Shown in pieces: positions 36,795 through 46,005 of a DNA stretch of 46,005 nt. Below the pieces are notes generated by a model. That model was not told the DNA's origin and did not search any database. It saw only the letters and a list, made by a program, of their open reading frames with translations. Position numbers and translations under genes: made by a program. The stretch is from an uncultured Rubrobacteraceae bacterium (GTDB taxonomy: Bacteria > Actinomycetota > Rubrobacteria > Rubrobacterales > Rubrobacteraceae), in contig CADCUT010000052.1 of NCBI GenBank assembly GCA_902805975.1, forward strand, positions 1 to 46,005, given 5' to 3'. Every line of letters starts with the position of its first letter. Position 1 is the first letter of the stretch.

Positions 36795-37518
36795 GCGAAC
36801 GCCGGATGGCTCCGTAGGATCTCCCCTCTCGGCGCGGGAGCGGGGCCTGATGGTGCGGGCCGCCGCGCTTCGCCCTTTGAACCTGATCGTCCTGGTAATA
36901 GGGGTCGTCTTCTTTGCCGCGACGCTCGCGTGGTGGGCGCTGCCCCTCACCCTGGCAACCTACGCGGCCCTGGTCGCCCTGGGGACGGGGGACCCGATCC
37001 TCCAGCGGCGCACCCTCGGTCGAAAGGAGCCCGAAGCCTTGCAGGCGCGCGACCTCTCCCCCGAGCGGCGGGCCCGGTGGCTTCCCCGGGGCGAGACCAG
37101 GGAGAAGGTCGACGCCGCGCTCGTTGAGTACCGAAAAGTCGTGGCCGCCATAGAGGCCTCCGATGACGTTACCCGGTCCGTCCTGGACGACACCGTGCCC
37201 AGGCTGCACGCCGCCGCCGACCGCCTCGTCGACGTCGCCCTCCAGAGGGAGAAGGCGGCGGAAACCGTCAAGGATCTGCGCGGCAAGCCGGGTTCCGGCA
37301 GCGGGGCCCGCTCCGACAACCTCCAGACGCTGGAGGAGCGCATAGAAGAGGCGGATGCGGAGATCGCCGCGACCGGCGGGGAGTTGCTCGACCTGCGCGC
37401 GAAGGTGGTCAGGGTCTCCATAGATGCCGGCAATGCCCAGCGGGCCAACGAGCTCAACGCCTCGCTCGACGAGCTAAACGCCCGCCTGGAAGCCCTCGAA
37501 GACATAAACTCTCCCTAA
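36778..37518 (+). CDS. Membrane protein with C-terminal coiled coil
   Basis: This 246-residue protein has one or two membrane helices at residues 33-68 (LNLIVLVIGVVFFAATLAWWALPLTLATYAALVAL). A long charged helical region of about 160 residues follows, with heptad character (LQTLEERIEEADAEIAATGGELLDLRAKVV, LNASLDELNARLEALED). No family is recognised. It overlaps the SAM hydrolase gene by 17 bases and is probably co-transcribed with it. Confidence 0.8.
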   Translation: MPPAPERTPDGSVGSPLSARERGLMVRAAALRPLNLIVLVIGVVFFAATLAWWALPLTLATYAALVALGTGDPILQRRTLGRKEPEALQARDLSPERRARWLPRGETREKVDAALVEYRKVVAAIEASDDVTRSVLDDTVPRLHAAADRLVDVALQREKAAETVKDLRGKPGSGSGARSDNLQTLEERIEEADAEIAATGGELLDLRAKVVRVSIDAGNAQRANELNASLDELNARLEALEDINSP

Positions 37519-37556
37519 AGCGCGGCGAGACGCGGAAGGGTCCGAGCCGACCCGAT

Positions 37557-38594
37557 CTATGCGGGATCGTCCAGGTATACCCGCGATGCCCGCCTGTTCG
37601 CGTATTCGTGGGCTTCCCTCTGGCCCAGCCCATCGTCCATCAGATCCGCCTCAAGCTCCGCGGCGTCTTCCGCGCTCCACTGCGATGTTACGACCCGAAC
37701 TACCTTCCCCGAGGGATGCGGGTACTTGCTCCCGACGGCGATTCCCCCGCCACGGTTCTCTTCCGCGATGTTCTCCAGGTTGAACTCTCTATCCTGCTCC
37801 GGAACGATGCCGAAGTCCCCCCGCGTGTGACGGTTCAGGTATCCTCGCACCTCCTCCTCGGTGAGCACATCCCGGTCTCCACCGAGGACGTTCATCTCCC
37901 CGGAATCGAACAGCGACCTCTCCGCCGCTCCTTCACTGGTACCGGGGCTCCCGGGCACAGGGCCGACGGCCATCGTGCGCACGGGACGCCCGCAGCTCGT
38001 GCAGAAACGGTCGCCAGGGTTCAACTCCCGGCCGCAGTTCCCGCAAAACCTGTCTACCACCTCGCCTCCTCGGTCCGGGTTTACCGTGCGGGGCCCTTGA
38101 GGGTGATCCTCGGACGGGGTCTGCCGTATCCGCGTTGCGGCTGTGGCGGGCTGGGCCGCAACACCCCTGATCGGGGGCCCCATGCTCTTGTTGCTCTTGC
38201 GCCGGTTGCAGCGCCCGCACAGCAGCTGTATGTTCGATGGATCGTCGGAGCGCCCGCCCAGGGAGTATGGGACTACGTGATCGTACTGTAGAGCCGTCCC
38301 CGAGCCGCATCTCCTGCAGCGACCGGCGTCCCTGGCGGCCACGGCGACCTTCACGGCTTGCGGTACCGTCCGCGAACCGGGTATCGTGGAGACTCGCGGA
38401 TCGCGGTCGAACAGGGCCCACTGGAAGAGGGCCGCGACCACGCCGTAGACGAGAAGAGCGAAAACGAGCCAAATCCACCAGCGCAAGTCGATAACCGGGT
38501 CGATGAACGCCCAGGCCGGCGCCACGATGAGCGCCGTTATCAGCGACGCCGCACCGTGATAGTAGTCCATCTGTTTGTCTCTTATGCTCGCCAT
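37557..38594 (-). CDS. Membrane-anchored HNH nuclease-domain and zinc-ribbon protein
   Basis: The 345-residue protein has two N-terminal membrane helices (about residues 15-34 and 38-62). An HNH domain at residues 78-140 follows: CRRCGSG, YDHVVPYSLGG, NIQLLCGRCNRRKSNK, with the catalytic His in DHV and the final Asn in the CNRRK segment. A double zinc ribbon is at about 183-205 (FCGNCGRELNPGDRFCTSCGRP). The last 100 residues include LNRHTRGDFGIV, RGGGIAVGSKY and GKVVRVVTS, resembling a GDWG-type domain common on plasmids. The combination is unusual; target and role are unknown. A second ATG is at 38570. Confidence 0.85.
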   Translation of the reverse strand: MASIRDKQMDYYHGAASLITALIVAPAWAFIDPVIDLRWWIWLVFALLVYGVVAALFQWALFDRDPRVSTIPGSRTVPQAVKVAVAARDAGRCRRCGSGTALQYDHVVPYSLGGRSDDPSNIQLLCGRCNRRKSNKSMGPPIRGVAAQPATAATRIRQTPSEDHPQGPRTVNPDRGGEVVDRFCGNCGRELNPGDRFCTSCGRPVRTMAVGPVPGSPGTSEGAAERSLFDSGEMNVLGGDRDVLTEEEVRGYLNRHTRGDFGIVPEQDREFNLENIAEENRGGGIAVGSKYPHPSGKVVRVVTSQWSAEDAAELEADLMDDGLGQREAHEYANRRASRVYLDDPA

Positions 38595-39042
38595 CGGCTC
38601 GCTTACCTCACGCGCCCCACGTGTGCCCCTTTTCTCGGATAGGTCCCGGGGCGAAGTGCCAGGCCTTCACCCTGCTGACCGATGGCACAAGCGTAACAGC
38701 GCGCCGGAGCGCGGCGAACCCCTGCATGGTACATCCCTGAAAAACGGTCAAGAACGGCCCGAGGTGTGATTCACCCGGATGACCGCGACCGCGCTACTCC
38801 GCGCCAGAATCCGCCGCCTGGTACGAACGTTGGCAACATCACGCCAGTGGGGTATGCGGTAGCGCGGTCTCTCACGTGAAAATCGGGGTCTCGCCTGAAC
38901 CGACGCCGACATGGTCCGGGTCGGGCCGGGATTACGCCGCAGGGAGGACGGTCTTACCTATTCGGGTGAGCCCGTAGCAAGGGTGCTCTGATCGGCCCGG
39001 AGCCGGGCCATGCCGTAGAAGAGTAGTTGGAGAAGCCGGCGC
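38595..39042. other. Intergenic stretch with a terminator-like hairpin
   Basis: No gene is supported in this 448-base gap. A hairpin GGCCCGG-AG-CCGGGCC at 38994-39009 lies 34 bases after the end of the coiled-coil gene on the reverse strand and may terminate it. The part next to 38594 should hold the promoter of the HNH gene, but no clear -10 box was identified. Confidence 0.5.
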
Positions 39043-39582
39043 TTAGGCCGAGCTCGCCCGCCAGCCACGGTCGTCGTTCTGCTCCTCGGCAGGCTCCGGC
39101 TGGGGCACCGGACGGTGTACGGGGACGCCGCTGAGCTCCTGCCTGGACTCCTCTACGGAGACCAGGGAATCCTGGAACCAGTCCTCGAGCTGGCCCATCA
39201 CGCGGTCCCGATAAACCTCCGAGCCGCTGGAGACCTCTTCGGCGTAGCGTTCCGCGCCGTCGATGATCTCACCCGCCCGACGCTCGGACCTGCGGCAGAG
39301 CTCGGTCTCAGGCACCAGGGCGTTCGCCCGGTGATGCGCCTCTTCCACTATGCGCCGGCCTTCCTCCTCGGCCTCGGCGACCATGACCCCACACTCCCGA
39401 CGCAGCGCCTCGGCCTCCGCAAGCTCGCGGGGCAACGAAGCCCTCAGCTCATCGAGCATCACGAGCAGGTCAGAACGGTCTACGACCGCCCGTCCCTTGC
39501 GCATCGGCACACCCGAGGCATCCTGAACGATCGCCTCCAACTCGTTCAAAACCCCGCTTATGTACTGCATGTCTTCTCTCAT
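39043..39582 (-). CDS. DivIVA/F0-b-like coiled-coil protein
   Basis: This 179-residue, mostly helical protein begins MQYISGVLNELEAIVQDASGVPMRKGRAVVDRSDLLVMLDELRASLPRELAEA in blocks typical of the short actinobacterial proteins often annotated as ATP synthase subunit b-like or DivIVA-like. A long charged coiled coil (residues 50-120) follows, then a Pro/Glu tail. Relatives are linked to cell-envelope growth, but the exact role is unknown. The ATG at 39582 was chosen because TAGGGT lies 7 bases upstream; reading from 39654 would add 24 basic residues. Confidence 0.75.
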   Translation of the reverse strand: MREDMQYISGVLNELEAIVQDASGVPMRKGRAVVDRSDLLVMLDELRASLPRELAEAEALRRECGVMVAEAEEEGRRIVEEAHHRANALVPETELCRRSERRAGEIIDGAERYAEEVSSGSEVYRDRVMGQLEDWFQDSLVSVEESRQELSGVPVHRPVPQPEPAEEQNDDRGWRASSA

Positions 39583-39589
39583 GGGGGCA

Positions 39590-39595
39590 ACCCTA
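39590..39595 (-). promoter_or_regulatory. -10 box of the coiled-coil gene, predicted leaderless
   Basis: On the reverse strand TAGGGT is followed by TGCCCCC and then ATG at 39582. The hexamer is weaker than the others of this class, and no Shine-Dalgarno is seen. Confidence 0.45.
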
Positions 39596-39767
39596 GCATG
39601 CCCCTTACGGCTACGCCAGCCTTTCTGAAAGTATTTTTTGATGCTCACCCTCATTCCAAGGTCTAATTTGATCTTAAGGTTAAGTGCAAGCCTTCCACGA
39701 TGCTCGAGGGGGATTTTGGGCGGCCAGGGCGTCGGACCCTTGCGCCTTACAATGGCGCTTTATGGAG

Positions 39768-39776
39768 TTATCCACA
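39768..39776 (+). promoter_or_regulatory. Single perfect DnaA box
   Basis: TTATCCACA matches the consensus DnaA-binding site exactly. It stands alone in a 502-base non-coding gap (39583-40084) with no second box, AT-rich unwinding region or dnaA/dnaN nearby, so it is not an origin. It could be a DnaA titration site or chance. The remainder of the gap shows no supported gene. Confidence 0.45.
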
Positions 39777-40084
39777 GGCAGTGAAGGATACCGACAAGGT
39801 TTAACCGTGTCCCCAGGGAGGGTTGAAGCCCGTGTGCAGGGCCCATTTCGGGAGGCTGGCGGTGGTGTGCGCTCCGTATGCAACCCGCGAGCCCTTCGGA
39901 GGCAGAAGATCGGCGCCGATCAACCCGTGGCGCGGTGCGTGGGTGGCGGATGTCCGGGCGGTACGGGCCAGATGGCGGACGATGGGTGTGGCCCGTGAGC
40001 CACGCACCTTCGAGTCGGGACGGGGTGTGGAAGATCCGGGCTCCGCCCCGCGGGCAGGCGGCAAGGTTGGGCGTGGGCTTCCCC

Positions 40085-40582
40085 TCAGACCTGGCGGTTC
40101 ACCACGGCGGCCGTGACCGCCGCCAGCACCATGGGGATGATCGCGAAGACCAGATTACCGGCCGGGACCCCCATAAGTATCGCCGGGACCACCCGCAGGG
40201 CGAGGAATGGGGTTGCGACCGCGACCACCGAGATGAGCATGGCTATCGGCCCACCGTTGCGACCTCCGGCGCGGTTCACCAGCGTGCCCGCGCCGTACCC
40301 GGCGGCTATCGAGAGCAACCAGGAGAAAGGCAGGCGGTAGACCACGGCCACGAAGACGATGCCGACCACGGCGACCCCGATGCCCGCGAGCACGCTCCTT
40401 AGAACCTGCTTCGGCTTCATCACGCCGGCCCGGGCGCCACGCGGAAGCCTGGCGTCGTCGGGGCACTTTATTCCGACCTCGGTCTGGCGCATGCACTCCG
40501 TGCAGATCGGCCGCCCGCAGGTGGCGCACGAGACGCGCGTCTCTCTTTTGGGGTGCCGGTAGCAATGCATCGGTTCGGACAT
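40085..40582 (-). CDS. B-box zinc-finger membrane protein
   Basis: This 165-residue protein starts with a B-box-like zinc finger (CYRHPKRETRVSCATCGRPICTECM, then KCPDDAR). Three to four membrane helices follow between residues 60 and 162. Similar N-termini occur in bacterial rhomboid proteases, but no rhomboid Ser-His dyad is present. Its ATG shares one base with the stop of hspR (TGATG), so it belongs to the end of the dnaK operon, or at least is translated with it. Function unknown. Confidence 0.82.
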   Translation of the reverse strand: MSEPMHCYRHPKRETRVSCATCGRPICTECMRQTEVGIKCPDDARLPRGARAGVMKPKQVLRSVLAGIGVAVVGIVFVAVVYRLPFSWLLSIAAGYGAGTLVNRAGGRNGGPIAMLISVVAVATPFLALRVVPAILMGVPAGNLVFAIIPMVLAAVTAAVVNRQV

Positions 40583-40989
40583 CAGCGTCCCTTCCGGTTC
40601 TGGCTGGCGCGCGCCAGCTCGCCGCGGGGCACCAGGACGATCTCGCGCTTGTAGCTCTGGTGGATCTCGGCGACTTCCCGGCGGTGCTCCAACTCCTGTC
40701 TACGGAGTTCCTCCCGCAGGAGGCGGTTCTCCGCCGCGAGCCCGGAGACGCGGCTTTCGAGATCCAGCACGGTCCTGACCCCGGCGAGGTTCATCCCCAT
40801 CTCCTGGGTGAGCCGCTGGATGTGACGGCCGAGCTCGACGTCTTCCTGGGAGTAGAGGCGCGTGTTCTTGATGCTCTTGCGCGGGCAGAGGAGGCCCTTC
40901 TGCTCGTACATCCTCAAGGTCTGGGGGTGGACCCCGATAAGCTCCGAGGCGATCCCGATCATGTACAGGGGACGATTGCGCAGGCTCAC
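40582..40989 (-). CDS. hspR: HspR heat-shock repressor (MerR family)
   Basis: This 135-residue MerR-type regulator has the winged HTH YMIGIASELIGVHPQTLRMYEQKGLLCPRKSIKNTRLYSQEDVE at residues 9-52. A coiled coil (SRVSGLAAENRLLREELRRQELEHRREVAEI) follows. HspR represses the dnaK operon by binding HAIR sites and uses DnaK as co-repressor, so the operon controls itself. Its GTG overlaps the dnaJ stop (GTGA). The C-terminal tail is basic, as in other HspR proteins. Confidence 0.94.
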   Translation of the reverse strand: MSLRNRPLYMIGIASELIGVHPQTLRMYEQKGLLCPRKSIKNTRLYSQEDVELGRHIQRLTQEMGMNLAGVRTVLDLESRVSGLAAENRLLREELRRQELEHRREVAEIHQSYKREIVLVPRGELARASQNRKGR

Positions 40990-42116
40990 GCCCCGACCCT
41001 CCTGAACAACTCCGCCCGCACGTCCTCGTCCCGCTCCTCCGCGAGCGCCTCTAATATCTCACGCTCCCGACGCCGGAGCTTCTTCGGCACCACGACGCCG
41101 ACCCGCACGATGAGGTCTCCCCTCTCGGCCCCGCCCCGCCTGGTCTTTGGCGCCCCGGCCCCCCTGACCTTGAACTGCTTCCCATTCTGGGTGCCGGCCG
41201 GTATCCTTAGCCTGACCGTCCCACCCCCCGGCTTCGGGGCCTCGACCTCAGCCCCGAGCGCCGCCTCGACGAAGCTCACGGGCACCGAGACGACGAAGTC
41301 ATCTCCCTTCCTCTTGAAGACGGGGTGCTCCTCGACCCGCGTCACCACGAAGAGGTCGCCCGCCGGGCCGCCATTCCTCCCGGCGCCTCCCCTGCCCGGC
41401 ACCCGCACCTTCATCCCGTTCCTGGCACCCGCCGGTATCCTGACCTTGACCTGCTTCACGCCGCGCGTCATGCCGTTCCCCCGGCACCTCGGGCACGGCG
41501 TCTCAACGATGGTGCCCCCGCCCCCACACCTGGTGCACGCCGTCGAGAGCGCGAACAACCCCTGGTCCCGGCTCTGCGTCCCGCGCCCCCCACACTGCGG
41601 ACACGTCCGCGGCGATGTCCCCGGAGCCGCCCCACTCCCCCCACAGTCACCGCAAGCCTCCTCCACGGGAACCCCAACCCGCGTCGTCACGCCCTCTAGC
41701 GCGTCTTTGAAGTTTAACTTCACGCTTACCGTGGCGTCTTCGCCTTTCGGCGAGGTCTGCCGGCGGCGGGCGCTGGTGGTCGCCTGGCCGAACACGTCGC
41801 CCAGGTTGCCGAAGCCGCCGAAAAGGTCGGAGAGGTCCGAGAAGTTCTGGAAGTCCGCGCCCGCCGTCGGGCCCTGCCCGGTGTTCGGGGCGCCGAAGAA
41901 CTGGCGGGGACCCTCGTCGTATTCCCGGCGTTTCTCCGGGTTGGAGAGGATCTCGTACGCCTGTTGGATGTTCTTGAAGCGGTCCTCGGCGTTGTCGTCG
42001 CCGGGGTTCGCGTCAGGGTGGTACTTGCGCGCCAGGCGGCGGTAGGAGCGCCGGATCTCATCCTGCGAAGCCCCCTTGGATACCTCGAGAACCTTGTAGA
42101 GATCCTTCGTCTCCAT
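40986..42116 (-). CDS. dnaJ: Chaperone DnaJ
   Basis: This 376-residue Hsp40 has an N-terminal J domain with HPD in RKYHPDANPGDD near residue 33 and a G/F-rich linker (FGGFGNLGDVFG). All four zinc-finger repeats are present (CGDCGGSG, CPQCGGRG, CTRCGGGG, CPRCRGNG). The two substrate-binding C-terminal domains follow. It stimulates DnaK ATPase and delivers substrates. It starts 3 bases after grpE and overlaps hspR. Confidence 0.96.
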   Translation of the reverse strand: METKDLYKVLEVSKGASQDEIRRSYRRLARKYHPDANPGDDNAEDRFKNIQQAYEILSNPEKRREYDEGPRQFFGAPNTGQGPTAGADFQNFSDLSDLFGGFGNLGDVFGQATTSARRRQTSPKGEDATVSVKLNFKDALEGVTTRVGVPVEEACGDCGGSGAAPGTSPRTCPQCGGRGTQSRDQGLFALSTACTRCGGGGTIVETPCPRCRGNGMTRGVKQVKVRIPAGARNGMKVRVPGRGGAGRNGGPAGDLFVVTRVEEHPVFKRKGDDFVVSVPVSFVEAALGAEVEAPKPGGGTVRLRIPAGTQNGKQFKVRGAGAPKTRRGGAERGDLIVRVGVVVPKKLRRREREILEALAEERDEDVRAELFRRVGA

Positions 42117-42119
42117 AAC

Positions 42120-42738
42120 CTAAACCTGCTTCGCAACCACAACCTTCGCGGGACGGATCGCCCTGCCGTTTAGCAGGTAGCCCCTCTGGAAGGTCTGGAG
42201 TACGGTCCCCTCTTCGTAGTCTTCGGAGGGCTGGCCCATGACGGCCTCGTGAACGTTGGGGTCGAAGGGCTGCCCGTCCGAGGCCACGGGCAGGAGGCCC
42301 TCGTTGGCGAGCACGTCGGCGAGCTGGCCGCGGGTTGCCTGGACGCCCTCGCGGATATCCCCCTCGGACTCGAGGGCGCGGTCCAGGTTGTCCAAAACCG
42401 GCAGGATCTCCTGCACGAGCTTCTCTGAGGCCGACTCGAGGATCCTGGCCCTCTCGCGCTCCTGGCGCTTGCGGGAGTTGTCGAACTCGGCCTTGAGGCG
42501 CCGCAGGGAGTCGAGGTACTGGTCCCGTTCCCGGCTCACCGCCTCGAACTCGGCCAGCGGCACGGAAGGCTCCTCTGCTAAGACGCCTTCGAGTACCTCG
42601 TCCGTCTCGTCCACGGCGCCCGTCTCGTCGATGATGTCGGGGTCCGAGGGGGAGCCCTCGACCTCCTCTATGGGCTCCCCCTCCCGCGGGTCGTCACCGG
42701 GATGGTTCGGGTCGCGCCTCTCCTCTTCCCCGGCCAAC

Positions 42739-42767
<29 letters not shown>
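42120..42767 (-). CDS. grpE: Nucleotide exchange factor GrpE
   Basis: The product of about 215 residues has an acidic, disordered N-terminus and a coiled coil ([29 protein letters not shown]). The conserved [17 protein letters not shown] and C-terminal [27 protein letters not shown] follow. GrpE exchanges ADP for ATP on DnaK. The ATG at 42767 overlaps dnaK by 29 bases. A TTG at 42734, just after the dnaK stop and with GGGGAG 10 bases upstream, is an equally plausible start and would shorten the disordered tail by 11 residues. Confidence 0.94.
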
Positions 42768-44649
<1,882 letters not shown>

Positions 44650-44690
44650 GCCCTGCCTCCAGAAGATAAAGAGTGATCTAAGTTCTCACC

Positions 44691-44720
44691 AGTATAAAAT
44701 CTTAGTGTCACACCTTCAAG
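44691..44720 (-). promoter_or_regulatory. dnaK promoter with HAIR-like HspR operator
   Basis: On the reverse strand a -35 box TTGAAG (44719-44714) and a -10 box TATACT (44696-44691) are exactly 17 bases apart. Overlapping them, CTTGAAG-N7-ACTAAGA (44720-44700) matches the HAIR consensus CTTGAGT-N7-ACTCAAG imperfectly but with the right spacing. HspR bound there would cover the -35 box and spacer. Confidence 0.75.
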
Positions 44721-44826
44721 TTTTTCACTAACCGAACGATATTACGACGAGGCTACAGGAAAGTTGCGGCATAAGGTAGGATACTCTGACCTCTAATGAG
44801 GGGTAGATCTGGAGGTTTCTGGAGGC

Positions 44827-45516
44827 TTGGACGAGACTATATTGCTGGTCGACGACGACGCGGCGCTCTTGGAGGTGACCTCCATCGTGCTGGCGTCGGA
44901 GGGCTACCGGGTGGTCACGGCGGAGGATGGGACGGAAGCATTGCGGGCGCTCGAGGGGGAGGACCTCGACCTCGTGGTGCTGGACATCATGCTGCCGAGG
45001 ATGAGCGGGTTCGAGGTCTTGAAGAAGATGCGGGAGTCGAGCGACGTGCCGGTGGTCCTGCTGACGGCCAAGAGCCAGTCCGTGGACAAGGTGGTGGGGC
45101 TCGAGCTCGGGGCCGACGACTACATAACCAAGCCCTTCGACACCAAGGAGTTGCTCGCCAGGATCAAGGCGATCCTGCGGCGGTTCGGTCGGGAGGGGCG
45201 TGGCCGGGAGGGGATGTTGCGGCTCGGGCCGCTGGAGCTCGACCCCGGGGCGTACACCGTGAGCCGGGACGGGCGGACGTTGGAGCTGACACCGACCGAG
45301 TTCAAGATACTCGCGCTGTTGATGCGCCGTCCGGGGCAGGCCTTCACGCGGGCCCAGATAAGCGAGGCGGTCTCGACGGGCTCGCACTACCTCGCCAGCC
45401 GCTACATAGACGTCCACATAAGCCGGCTGCGGGCCAAGGTCGAGGGCGACCCGTCGCGACCGGAGATCATACAGACCGTGCCGAGCGTGGGTTACCGGGC
45501 CGCCCGGCCCGGATAG
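44827..45516 (+). CDS. OmpR-family response regulator
   Basis: This 229-residue regulator has a receiver domain (ILLVDDDAALLEV, phospho-acceptor Asp in LVVLDIMLPRMSG near residue 52, LLTAKS, and DDYITKPFDTKELLARI). An OmpR/PhoB winged helix follows (LELTPTEFKILALLMRRPGQAFTRAQI, HISRLRAKVEGDP, TVPSVGYR). The start is TTG at 44827; GGAGG occurs twice upstream, at 1 and 11 bases, neither ideal. It is divergent from dnaK and directly precedes the sensor kinase in the same frame. Confidence 0.94.
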   Translation: MDETILLVDDDAALLEVTSIVLASEGYRVVTAEDGTEALRALEGEDLDLVVLDIMLPRMSGFEVLKKMRESSDVPVVLLTAKSQSVDKVVGLELGADDYITKPFDTKELLARIKAILRRFGREGRGREGMLRLGPLELDPGAYTVSRDGRTLELTPTEFKILALLMRRPGQAFTRAQISEAVSTGSHYLASRYIDVHISRLRAKVEGDPSRPEIIQTVPSVGYRAARPG

Positions 45517-45528
45517 AGGGGCGGCGAC

Positions 45529-46005
45529 ATAGCGAGGAAGGGCAAGAGAAGGGGCCTTCTGCCCCCGGCGAGCTTTCGGGCCAGGATCTTCGTCGCGCTC
45601 GTCGGCATCTCCTCGGTGACGAGCCTCATTATAGGCGTCGTCCTCTACTCGTTCTCACAGAACCAGCTCGTGGAGGCCGAGAAGACGCTGCTCGAACAGC
45701 GCTCCCAGACGGCGAACTCCGGGGCGCAGGACTTCCTCGAGTCCCTGCGCGACCCGGAGGACCAGAGCCTCCCCCCCGCCGAGGAGAACGCCGAAGAACT
45801 CGTAACGACGGTCGCCGACCCGACGGGCCTCGGGGTGCTCTACGTCGGCACCGGGGGCGAGCCGCTGGCCGCCAGGGACGGCTACGGGAACCCGGTGGAC
45901 CCCGGCGCGGAGCTCGATAAGTTAGACCTCGCGGAGGGGACGTTCGAGGAGGCCGCCCGGTCCACGGGGGGCGAGGGTAGGCTGGTCTGGAGCGAGGGGC
46001 GTTCG
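45529..46005 (+). CDS. Sensor histidine kinase, N-terminal part (cut by window end)
   Basis: The visible 159 residues show a basic N-terminus (ARKGKRRG), a first membrane helix (ARIFVALVGISSVTSLIIGVVLYSF) and the beginning of an extracytoplasmic sensor region (NQLVEAEKTLLEQRSQTANSGAQDFLESL). This fits the kinase partner of the OmpR-type regulator upstream. It is in the same frame as the regulator, 12 bases after its TAG. No ATG, GTG or TTG precedes the helix. ATA at 45529 has AGGGG 7 bases upstream, and CTG at 45559 has AAGGGG 4 bases upstream. The kinase domain lies beyond the window. Confidence 0.8.
   Translation, partial: MARKGKRRGLLPPASFRARIFVALVGISSVTSLIIGVVLYSFSQNQLVEAEKTLLEQRSQTANSGAQDFLESLRDPEDQSLPPAEENAEELVTTVADPTGLGVLYVGTGGEPLAARDGYGNPVDPGAELDKLDLAEGTFEEAARSTGGEGRLVWSEGRS

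Noticed and set aside
39583-40084. Possible replication origin suggested by a perfect DnaA box
   Set aside because: Only one box, no AT-rich unwinding element, and no dnaA, dnaN or rpmH nearby.

Overview
The window is a high-GC, gene-dense bacterial chromosome segment. Gene content and order (a dnaK-grpE-dnaJ-hspR operon with an HspR-type repressor, a bifunctional nnr, large XRE/NB-ARC regulators, secreted proteins with an NLNAD-LDG motif, many GTG/TTG starts) point to a deep-branching actinobacterium, most likely Rubrobacter or a relative. This assignment rests on gene content and style only. No rRNA, tRNA, CRISPR array, phage or intact insertion sequence was found.

Layout. (1) 1-8245: a zinc-ribbon protein and a secreted M23 peptidase, then tsaD, a serine beta-lactamase-like hydrolase and the operon pspC-udg-tsaE-tsaB-rimI. 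tsaB, tsaD and tsaE make t6A on tRNA; an HD-domain gene lies just before this operon. (2) 7466-12908: a reverse-strand run acpS-nnr-ymdB-CBS-alr-membrane protein-HD protein, much of it overlapping or nearly so. It is divergent from a diacylglycerol-kinase-like gene. (3) 13876-25971: an accessory envelope region with a LysE exporter, a GIDE-domain membrane protein, secreted proteins (beta-helix, RTX, NLNAD-LDG), a cupin/membrane-protein pair and two paralogous XRE-NB-ARC-TPR (STAND) regulators, each divergent from envelope genes. (4) 26020-32251: glmS, a DUF1624-type membrane protein, two GNATs and the operon acyP-rnhC-ltaE-GNAT. (5) 32337-38594: a GT2-GtrA-GAF-like fusion, a 650-base structured non-coding stretch, two gene remnants abutting at their 5' ends, an S-adenosyl-L-methionine hydrolase with a coiled-coil partner, and a membrane-anchored HNH/zinc-ribbon protein. 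(6) 39043-46005: a coiled-coil protein, the DnaK chaperone operon with an HAIR-like operator, and a divergent two-component system cut by the window edge.

The strongest system-level signals are: ten genes whose start codon sits 6-7 bases after a TANNNT -10 box (predicted leaderless mRNAs); two STAND regulators that share a 185-base almost identical DNA-binding segment and a shared upstream operator-like motif although the rest of each gene has diverged; and a histidine kinase with no ATG, GTG or TTG start ahead of its membrane segment, where a well-spaced Shine-Dalgarno points at an ATA codon.
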